DNA from: DATMYQ01 sp035560935
GTDB taxonomy: Bacteria > Bacillota > Negativicutes > Sporomusales > Sporomusaceae
Direction of reading: 5' to 3'
Assembly (NCBI GenBank): GCA_035560935.1
Contig: DATMYQ010000050.1
Location: forward strand, 1 to 6,283
DNA length: 6,283 nt
Positions within the stretch are counted from its first letter, which is position 1; each line of letters opens with the position of its first letter. A program made the translations under genes and the position numbers. Below the pieces are notes generated by a model, which had not been told where the DNA came from, made no database searches, and saw only the letters and a list, made by a program, of their open reading frames with translations. Positions 1 to 5,047 of the stretch are shown in pieces.

Positions 1-4
1 GCGT

Positions 5-32
5 TTGACAGGAAATTGCTTGTATCTATCGA
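5..32 (+). promoter_or_regulatory. Candidate promoter of the TPR gene
   Basis: A consensus -35 hexamer TTGACA lies at 5-10. The best -10 at suitable spacing is TATCGA at 27-32 (16 bp spacer), only three of six matches, so the promoter is tentative. It would give a leader of about 70 nt before ATG 110. Confidence 0.35.
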
Positions 33-42
33 ATATACATCA

Positions 43-79
43 AGGGTTAAAATCATTTTCACCCTACCTACGATGTAGG
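43..79 (+). promoter_or_regulatory. Dyad symmetries in the TPR gene leader
   Basis: Positions 43-65 form a near-perfect dyad centred on C54: AGGGTTAAAAT faces ATTTTCACCCT with a single mismatch (T48/C60). Positions 67-79 form a second small dyad, CCTAC-GAT-GTAGG. Both lie between the candidate -10 and the Shine-Dalgarno at 88-95. The first could be a repressor operator or an RNA hairpin; which one, if either, cannot be told from the sequence. Confidence 0.3.
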
Positions 80-109
80 AAAAACGATAAAGGAGTTGCG
101 GGACATACA

Positions 110-784
110 ATGAAACTAAATCTTCTCAGTAAAAAGGAAAAGATAAAACAGGTTGGTGTGGTTGGAATACTGCTTTTACTGGCCGTAAGCCTGCTTGTTC
201 CAGCGGCGGGTTATAGTCTGACTGAAGATGAACTGCTAAAAATCAGCAAAGATTATTTCGACCAGAAAGAGTATGATAAAGCGATCGCTGCTTGTGATAA
301 AGCAATAAAAATGAACCCGTATTTTGCTAATGGGTATTATGGCCGCGGCGTTATTTTTACTTATCGTGAGCAATTTGATAAAGCTTTGGCCGATTTTAAC
401 ATCGTCCTGCAGCTGGAACCGCAAAATGCCGGCGCTTATACGTTCCGGGCCAGCATTTATCGGGCGAAAGGACAATTCGAACCGGCGTTGGCGGATTATG
501 GACAAGTTATTCGCATACAGCCGCAAAATGCCGAGGCCTATATGAATCGGGCGGCATTGCTCCAATTGAATGGCAGCCAGGAATTGGCGATTGCCGATTT
601 TAACAGCGCAATTCGCATCAACCCGCAATATACGGAAGCGTATCTGCACAAAGCCTTGGCCTATGAGGCATTAGGACGTAAACCGGAAGCCATTGAGACG
701 TATCGGCAGTATCTACGTTATGCTCCCCCTTCTGACCCCGATGTGGAGAAGGTGAAAAAACAAATCCAAGTATTGGGTGGTTAA
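110..784 (+). CDS. Exported or membrane-anchored TPR-repeat protein
   Basis: A 224-residue protein built almost wholly of tetratricopeptide repeats. Residues 1-14 are basic (KLNLLSKKEKIKQ), 15-33 are hydrophobic, and AAG|YS near residue 34 is a plausible signal peptidase I site, so it is probably exported or held by an uncleaved N-terminal anchor. Five 34-residue TPR units follow at about 37-70, 71-104, 105-138, 139-172 and 173-206. Each ends in a proline after an amphipathic helix (KMNP, QLEP, RIQP, RINP, RYAP). A short charged tail, 207-224, closes the protein. TPRs bind other proteins; no catalytic domain is present, so the partner is unknown. The frame is open back to a TTG at position 5, but that codon lies within a TTGACA box. 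ATG 110 is preferred because it begins the signal peptide and follows AAAGGAG at 88-95 (spacing about 14, slightly long). It stands alone on the + strand, convergent with the oxidoreductase gene. Confidence 0.9.
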   Translation: MKLNLLSKKEKIKQVGVVGILLLLAVSLLVPAAGYSLTEDELLKISKDYFDQKEYDKAIAACDKAIKMNPYFANGYYGRGVIFTYREQFDKALADFNIVLQLEPQNAGAYTFRASIYRAKGQFEPALADYGQVIRIQPQNAEAYMNRAALLQLNGSQELAIADFNSAIRINPQYTEAYLHKALAYEALGRKPEAIETYRQYLRYAPPSDPDVEKVKKQIQVLGG

Positions 785-821
785 GAGAGTAACTTCTTTC
801 AGAAAAGATTATCGCCGGGTC

Positions 822-880
822 AGCCGTATTTTACCGAGCGCCATTTAGGGCTTGGCAAAATACGGCTTTGCTGTTTTTTT
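822..880 (+). terminator. Intrinsic terminator of the TPR gene
   Basis: AGCCGTATTTT (822-832) and AAAATACGGCT (857-867) form a perfect 11-bp stem. Inside it, CCGAGC pairs with GCTTGG (one G-T), leaving a short ATTTA loop and one bulged G. The run TTGCTGTTTTTTT ends at 880. The U-tract is on the + strand side, so it serves the TPR gene. On the - strand the hairpin is not followed by a U-tract, so it would be a poor terminator for the oxidoreductase gene that converges on it. The rest of 785-919 holds nothing else I can name. Confidence 0.9.
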
Positions 881-919
881 AAGATTAAGATTATAGAGAC
901 TGTTGTCGTTTTACTCTTT

Positions 920-2974
920 TTATCTTGTTTCTTTGGGAGCAATTTCAACAAAATTGCTGTAGAACGTGGCGCCGCCGCCAAAATCCGATAAACCATCCGC
1001 TACGGTGGCATTGACATTGCGATTTTCCGGAGAATCGGCCGGCCACCAGACGGTTGGTGAAATCAGAACCCCGGGACGCGTGTCTTCGGATATCATCGCG
1101 GTTAATTGGCATTTTCCCCGTGAATTGCGGATCGTAATGAGGTCGCCGGTGGCAATGCCCCTAACTTGAGCATCCAGGGGATGAATTTTCACGGTGGGTT
1201 GCTTTTCCGCTGCCTGCAATTCCGGCAGATTGGCAAAGGAAGAATTCAAAAAATGCTGTGCGGAGGGGCTGACGAGAATAAACGGCAAATGCTTCTCGTC
1301 CGGCAGCAAATCAGCTAATGCGTTGTGCGCAGGTATTGCCGACAAGCCTTGTCGTCCCAGGGCATTTGAATATAATTCCAGTTTGCCGGACGGTGTGGCA
1401 AAGCCTTTTGCATAGGGCAGCACGGGTGTTGGAACCTGAATTCTCACCGGTTTTCCCTCCCAGAGATCTTGCAGTGCTGCTTCAGATAAAGCCGGCTTGG
1501 CATCGGTAAGCGCGGCGCGGATTAAGTCCTCCGGGCTGTCTTGAAAGCAAGCGTCTTCAAAGCCCATAGCTTGGGCCAGCTGGGCAAATACCTGATAGTT
1601 GGGGCGGCATTCCCCCGGCGGCTGGAGCACGGGACGATTCAACTGCAGGTAAAGATGCCAGTAGGACTGATGCAAATCCCATTGCTCAAATTGAGTGGTG
1701 GCCGGCAGTAGAATGTCGGCAAACCGGGCAGTATCGGTCATAAATTGATCATGAACCACCAGAAAGAGATCTTCACGGGCCAGACCGCGCCACACTTTGT
1801 TTTGTTCCGGCGCGACGGCGGCGGGATTGCTGTTGTAGACATACATTCCGTGGATGGGCGGATTGGCGTTCAGCAAAACCTCGCCAATCCGGTTCATATT
1901 GATGCTTCGTACCGGTCCGGGCAGCAAATCCGGACGGGTTAACGCGGTTTTATTAAACTCCTGATAACCGCTGTTGGAATGAATCATACCGCCCCCCTGA
2001 TGCTGCCAGGAACCGTTAAAAGCCGGCAAACAGGCAATGGTGCGGATCATCATGCCGCCGTTAATATGCCGCTGCATGCCATGGCCGGTGCGAATCAGCG
2101 TGGGGCTGATATGGGTGTAATCATAGGCCAGATCTTCGATTTGACGGGAAGTTAAGCGGGTTTCACGGGCCACTCTGGCCAGATCGTACTGGGCCAGGCT
2201 GGGCAGCAACTGATCCAGTCCCTGCGTGTTTTGGACCAGCCATTCCTTATCTTCCCATCCTTTATCCAGGATCAGCTTCATCATACCTAAAGCCAGTGCG
2301 GCGTCACTGCCGGGGTAAATCGGCAGGTACGTATCCGCCAGGCGGGTGGCCGGCGTACGGTGCGGATCGATGACAACAATTTTGGCCCCATTACATTTGG
2401 CTTGTTGCAATAAGGGCAAGAAATGCATATTGGTGGCTACCGGGTTGTTGCCCCAGATGAGTATCAGACGGGCGCAGGGAATATCGACGGGATCTACTCC
2501 CTGCGCAGCGCCTACGGTATGAATATAACCGGTGGAGCCGGCGATCGAACAGATGGTGCGCTCCATTTGACTGGCGCCCAGGCGATGAAAGAAGCGTTTG
2601 TCCATGCTGTTATTATTGAGAAGTCCCAGCGTACCGGAATAGGAATAAGGGAGAATGGTTTCACTGCCGTATTTGTCGCTAAGCTGCTGAAAGCGGGTTG
2701 CAATGGTGTCGAGAGCCTCTTCCCAACTGATGGGTGTGAACTGGCCTTCCCCTTTTTTTCCGGTGCGCTTCAAGGGTTGAGTTAAGCGTTGGGGATGATA
2801 TACCCGGGACGGATATTGCTGAACTTTATGGCAAACCATCCCCTGGGTAATGGGATGGTCCGGATCGCCGGACACCTTGGCCAGACGGCCATTTTCCACC
2901 TGGGCCAAAAGGCCGCAGGTATCATAGCAGTTATGAGGGCAAACCGCCCGAAAAGCACCATCAGGATAGGACAT
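920..2974 (-). CDS. Molybdopterin (Mo/W bis-MGD) oxidoreductase, substrate unknown
   Basis: A 684-residue catalytic protein of the DMSO reductase/formate dehydrogenase superfamily (COG0243 type). The N-terminal [4Fe-4S] site is C12-x3-C16-x3-C20-x27-C48. Cys142 in ERTICSIAG sits where the family carries its Mo/W ligand (Ser, Cys or Sec), so a cysteinyl ligand is likely. Pterin-dinucleotide contacts are suggested by WGNNPVATN (174-182), VIDPHRT (201-207) and PGSDAAL (221-227). The C-terminal molydop-binding barrel covers roughly 560-678. There is no twin-arginine or other signal peptide, so it should be cytoplasmic. The start ATG follows a strong GAGGAGGG (2981-2988, spacing 6). The close relatives I recall are widespread single-subunit 'molybdopterin oxidoreductase family' proteins of unknown substrate. 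No electron-transfer subunit, membrane anchor or FdhD/TorD-like chaperone gene lies in the window. Calling it formate dehydrogenase, nitrate reductase or acetylene hydratase would overreach. Confidence 0.93.
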   Translation of the reverse strand: MSYPDGAFRAVCPHNCYDTCGLLAQVENGRLAKVSGDPDHPITQGMVCHKVQQYPSRVYHPQRLTQPLKRTGKKGEGQFTPISWEEALDTIATRFQQLSDKYGSETILPYSYSGTLGLLNNNSMDKRFFHRLGASQMERTICSIAGSTGYIHTVGAAQGVDPVDIPCARLILIWGNNPVATNMHFLPLLQQAKCNGAKIVVIDPHRTPATRLADTYLPIYPGSDAALALGMMKLILDKGWEDKEWLVQNTQGLDQLLPSLAQYDLARVARETRLTSRQIEDLAYDYTHISPTLIRTGHGMQRHINGGMMIRTIACLPAFNGSWQHQGGGMIHSNSGYQEFNKTALTRPDLLPGPVRSINMNRIGEVLLNANPPIHGMYVYNSNPAAVAPEQNKVWRGLAREDLFLVVHDQFMTDTARFADILLPATTQFEQWDLHQSYWHLYLQLNRPVLQPPGECRPNYQVFAQLAQAMGFEDACFQDSPEDLIRAALTDAKPALSEAALQDLWEGKPVRIQVPTPVLPYAKGFATPSGKLELYSNALGRQGLSAIPAHNALADLLPDEKHLPFILVSPSAQHFLNSSFANLPELQAAEKQPTVKIHPLDAQVRGIATGDLITIRNSRGKCQLTAMISEDTRPGVLISPTVWWPADSPENRNVNATVADGLSDFGGGATFYSNFVEIAPKETR

Positions 2975-2980
2975 AGTGGA

Positions 2981-2988
2981 CCCTCCTC
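2981..2988 (-). promoter_or_regulatory. Ribosome binding site of the oxidoreductase gene
   Basis: GAGGAGGG on the - strand, 6 nt before the ATG at 2974. The strong match fixes this start. Confidence 0.85.
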
Positions 2989-3013
2989 TTTGTTTTTGTT
3001 CTTTTTTGCGTTA

Positions 3014-3061
3014 GATTAAAAACCATAAAAGGCCTGTCCACCCAAGGGTGTCGCAAGCCTT
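3014..3061 (-). terminator. Intrinsic terminator after the methyltransferase gene
   Basis: Read on the - strand, AAGGCTTG (3061-3054) pairs with CAGGCCTT (3036-3029) with one G-U. After a small internal loop (CGA/GA), CACC pairs with GGTG, closing on a CTTG loop. TTATGG and a run of five T follow. It begins about 30 nt after the methyltransferase stop codon at 3093 and separates that gene from the oxidoreductase gene. Confidence 0.8.
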
Positions 3062-3067
3062 ATATCA
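3059..3067 (-). promoter_or_regulatory. Candidate extended -10 promoter of the oxidoreductase gene
   Basis: TGATATAAG on the - strand matches the extended -10 pattern TGnTATAAT at all but the last base. No good -35 is seen at 17-18 bp, which extended -10 promoters can tolerate. The start site would fall near 3051-3053, inside the following hairpin but after its 5' arm (3061-3054), so the transcript could not form the outer terminator stem. The leader to ATG 2974 would be about 78 nt. Confidence 0.4.
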
Positions 3068-3092
3068 GCAAGACAATCAGTGCTTTCTGCGT

Positions 3093-3854
3093 TTAGGCGT
3101 CTTTGCGGGCCAGTACAATCATCCGGGGCATTTTCGTGCTGTAATCGGAACCGTCAAAGCCGCCGTAAACCCGTACCGGCGTTAATCCGTATTGGGTGAG
3201 CATATCCGTGATTTCCGGCAAGGAATACGCCCGTAACACGAAACTGTACTGGGTTTTAACATTGGTCGTCTGATTGGTTAATTCCCGTTTCATGACCGTA
3301 ATGCCGCTTTTTTGCAGTTCCACCTTATAGGACAAAACGTATTCACCGCTGGGATGACGCCAGTAACGGTTCAGGTTATTATGAATCATCCATTCCCGGT
3401 TTAACAGGTCAATAAGGAACAAGCCCCGGGAACGCAGCGCAGTAGCTGTCAGACCGATAACTTTCGCATTTTCCGCATCAGAAAAAAAACCAAAGGCGGC
3501 AAACATATTGATCACAGCATCAAATTGCTGATCATAGTCAAGTTCACGCATGTCGCAATGGCGAAACTGCAGGTTAACATGGGCTTCCTGGGCTTTTTGC
3601 GCGGCAATTTCCAGAAAATCAGTGGTGGCATCCAGTCCGGTGACCTGATAACCGCTTTTGGCCAGCTCAATTGCATGGCGGCCATAGCCGCAATAAAGAT
3701 CAAGAATAGTGCTGGCTGGCGGCAAATCCAGCACCTCGGTAATGAAGCGCACCTCTTGCTGTGTGCCGACAGAGGAATACGTTTTATAGTCATTCAGCAT
3801 TTCTTCGGTCAAAAAACTGCACCACCATATCAGCAAAAATTTTTTTAGGATCAA
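3093..3854 (-). CDS. Class I SAM-dependent methyltransferase, 5' end uncertain
   Basis: The product is a Rossmann-fold methyltransferase of up to 253 residues. Motif I is ILDLYCGYGRH (50-60). Asp75 in VTGLDAT is the acidic residue that would hold the SAM ribose. CDMREL (100-105) and FDAVINMFAAFGFF (111-124) are the motif II/III region. The C-terminal part (SLPEITDMLTQYGL, then a YGGFDGSDY segment and PRMIVLARK) matches the small-molecule methyltransferase family often written as methyltransferase domain 25/11. The substrate is unknown. The start is a problem. The frame opens at TTG 3854 without a clear Shine-Dalgarno, and its first residues (MILKKFLLIWWCSF) look unlike a soluble methyltransferase. 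ATG 3800 (residue 19) also lacks a ribosome binding site. A neighbouring frame reads more like protein upstream, so a frameshift near the T run 3811-3816 is possible. The gene has its own promoter and terminator. Confidence 0.85.
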   Translation of the reverse strand: MILKKFLLIWWCSFLTEEMLNDYKTYSSVGTQQEVRFITEVLDLPPASTILDLYCGYGRHAIELAKSGYQVTGLDATTDFLEIAAQKAQEAHVNLQFRHCDMRELDYDQQFDAVINMFAAFGFFSDAENAKVIGLTATALRSRGLFLIDLLNREWMIHNNLNRYWRHPSGEYVLSYKVELQKSGITVMKRELTNQTTNVKTQYSFVLRAYSLPEITDMLTQYGLTPVRVYGGFDGSDYSTKMPRMIVLARKDA

Positions 3855-3930
3855 AATAAATGTCTTTACAATCTTTTCGCTAAGTACGGTGAAATTCCTG
3901 CAAAGACGTTATTCATCCCAAGCTTCTTCC

Positions 3931-3960
3931 ATTATAACATAACTGGTGTCGGGAAGTGAA
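3931..3960 (-). promoter_or_regulatory. Extended -10 promoter of the methyltransferase gene
   Basis: On the - strand TGTTATAAT (3939-3931) is a perfect extended -10. TTCACT (3960-3955) at 18 bp spacing is a four-of-six -35. Transcription would start near 3924, giving a leader of about 70 nt to TTG 3854. The -35 overlaps by two bases the end of the hairpin that closes the pduL unit. Confidence 0.65.
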
Positions 3961-3994
3961 TCAACCCCTGTGCGATAACACACAGGGGTTGATT
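3959..3994 (-). terminator. Hairpin ending the pduL transcription unit
   Basis: A perfect 14-bp inverted repeat, AATCAACCCCTGTG (3959-3972) and CACAGGGGTTGATT (3981-3994), with an 8-nt loop, starts 12 nt after the pduL stop. Read on the - strand the tail is only weakly T-rich (TTGATTCACTT), so termination may be partial. On the + strand no gene needs it. The stem is long and GC-rich in its inner half, which supports the terminator call. Confidence 0.65.
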
Positions 3995-4006
3995 TAAATA
4001 CATTGA

Positions 4007-4579
4007 TTATTTTACGATTTCTACCGTAGCGCCTGCCTGGGACGCGTTGCCTTCATCCGTATCCAGATGAATCTCTAATTTGAAGCTGTCATTTACCCGT
4101 GCTAAAACTCTGTCAAAGATCAAGGAACGGTCAGCACTACCACAGCGAACTTTAACAAATTCCTTATCTTTCAGACCAAGTTCGGCGGCATCCGCAGTGG
4201 TCATATGGATATGACGGCAGGCGGCAATAACGCCTTCTTCGATTTTTATCTGGCCTTTAGGGCCTACGATGGTTATTCCCGGGGAACCTTTCAGGTCACC
4301 GGAATCGCGTACGGGAGGTTTAATGCCCAATTTTAAAGCATCGGTGAGCGCGATTTCCACCTGGGTCTGCTTGCGCTCAGGTCCCAAAATACGAACATTT
4401 TTGAAGGTTCCTTTTTCGGTGATCAGGTCTACCTGCTCATTGCAGGCAAATTGTCCCGGCTGGGAAAGATCTTTTTTCACCGTCAGCTGGTAGCCGGCGC
4501 CGAAAAGGATGTCCAGGTCCCCACGAGAAACGTGGACGTGACGGGCAGAAATACCTACAGGAATTTGTTTGGAAGCCAT
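4007..4579 (-). CDS. pduL: Phosphate propanoyltransferase (PduL-type phosphotransacylase)
   Basis: A 190-residue enzyme that interconverts acyl-CoA (acetyl- or propionyl-CoA) and acyl-phosphate, feeding acetate/propionate kinase for ATP. It is unrelated in fold to the Pta family. Family hallmarks are plain: SARHVHVS (11-18) with H14 and H16, CRHIHMT (121-127) with R122, H123 and H125, and LEIHLDTDEGNA (168-179) with H171. These histidines make up the di-zinc site and the arginine is the phosphate contact in the known structures. The two beta-barrel halves are complete. The protein begins straight at the first barrel (IPVGISARH) with no N-terminal encapsulation helix. That and the absence of shell genes suggest a cytosolic housekeeping form, as in acetogens that use PduL as their phosphotransacetylase. 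ATG 4579 is the first possible start, since TAA stands in frame two codons upstream. The Shine-Dalgarno AAAAGGAGTG (4591-4600) is 13 nt away, rather far. It is probably the last gene of the aminotransferase-ASCH-pduL unit. Confidence 0.95.
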   Translation of the reverse strand: MASKQIPVGISARHVHVSRGDLDILFGAGYQLTVKKDLSQPGQFACNEQVDLITEKGTFKNVRILGPERKQTQVEIALTDALKLGIKPPVRDSGDLKGSPGITIVGPKGQIKIEEGVIAACRHIHMTTADAAELGLKDKEFVKVRCGSADRSLIFDRVLARVNDSFKLEIHLDTDEGNASQAGATVEIVK

Positions 4580-4629
4580 GAATTAATGCACACTCCTTTT
4601 AATTTAAATTCGTTTGGCTAATTTATTCT

Positions 4630-4647
4630 TATGTAGCTTAGTACATA
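4630..4647. promoter_or_regulatory. Palindrome upstream of pduL
   Basis: TATGTA-GCTTAG-TACATA, a 6-6-6 dyad in the 90-bp gap between the ASCH gene and pduL, about 50 bp before the pduL start. It has the shape of a dimeric repressor or activator site. I see no convincing promoter hexamers around it, so the role is open; a weak mRNA hairpin is the alternative. Confidence 0.3.
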
Positions 4648-4669
4648 GCACAAGAAGAAAAACAGCGAA

Positions 4670-5017
4670 TCATTCGGCAACTTCGGAGAAGTAAATCACA
4701 GTGACGGTATCCTCCGGAGTGATGGTTTTATCATAAATAGAATGTAAAAACTCGACAATGTTATCAATTGCAGTAAAGTCGGGATTCTCAGCTTGCAGGT
4801 CTCCCAGAGTGAGCTGAGAAATGGGTTTCACCAAAACCCGGTCAATCATCGCGGTGTAAATCCGCTTTTTGGGAGTGTAGCGCTTGCCTACGGTGATCCA
4901 GAGAAGATCCCCCTCCGCATATTTCTGGGTTTTGTCGCCAAGACGAATGGTACAGGTTTTACGACGGCCTACCAGATGATTGTGGTAGTTGGATGAATAA
5001 AAGTTCAGAGCGCGCAT
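4670..5017 (-). CDS. ASCH domain protein, possible RNA-binding or acetylcytidine amidohydrolase
   Basis: A 115-residue single-domain ASCH protein (PUA-like beta-barrel). The signature GRRKTCTIRLG (17-27), then YAEGDLLWITVG (33-44), and the C-terminal strand DTVTVIYFSEV give the family. ASCH domains are linked to RNA binding. One member, E. coli YqfB, hydrolyses N4-acetylcytidine with a Lys-Thr-Glu triad. Here Lys20 and Thr23 fall in the matching KTxT motif, and Glu77 (LQAENPDF) is a possible third member, but that alignment is by eye. The start ATG has a strong GGGAGGA (5024-5030) at 7 nt. It lies 30 bp after the aminotransferase gene with no hairpin between, so the two are very likely co-transcribed. 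There is no signal peptide; cytoplasmic. Substrate and role unproven. Confidence 0.85.
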   Translation of the reverse strand: MRALNFYSSNYHNHLVGRRKTCTIRLGDKTQKYAEGDLLWITVGKRYTPKKRIYTAMIDRVLVKPISQLTLGDLQAENPDFTAIDNIVEFLHSIYDKTITPEDTVTVIYFSEVAE

Positions 5018-5023
5018 AGTACA

Positions 5024-5030
5024 TCCTCCC
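5024..5030 (-). promoter_or_regulatory. Ribosome binding site of the ASCH gene
   Basis: GGGAGGA on the - strand, about 7 nt before ATG 5017, confirms this start and indicates independent translation within the operon. Confidence 0.8.
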
Positions 5031-5047
5031 TTTTGTTATCCGATATA

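Noticed and set aside
5..109. N-terminal extension of the TPR protein from TTG 5
   Set aside because: The TTG is part of the TTGACA box, has no ribosome binding site, and would place 35 non-hydrophobic residues before a clear signal peptide that starts at ATG 110.
236..649. 137-residue open frame on the - strand
   Set aside because: It is a mirror of the TPR repeats; its apparent periodicity comes from the repeat structure of the + strand gene.
2423..2785. 120-residue open frame on the + strand
   Set aside because: It lies wholly inside the oxidoreductase gene on the other strand, whose protein is a clear family match; no start signal. It is a shadow, as are the other antisense frames within 920-2974.
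3014..3061. Riboswitch or T-box before the oxidoreductase gene
   Set aside because: The 118-bp gap holds only one simple hairpin with a T-tract; no conserved T-box, Moco riboswitch or SAM riboswitch elements are recognisable.
3525..3848. 107-residue open frame on the + strand
   Set aside because: It is antisense to the methyltransferase core motifs, with no family likeness or ribosome binding site.
3866..3916. A 16-residue leader peptide (ATG 3916) before the methyltransferase
   Set aside because: With the start site near 3924 there is almost no room for a ribosome binding site, and no attenuator hairpin or run of one amino acid is seen. I treat it as part of the possible broken 5' end instead.
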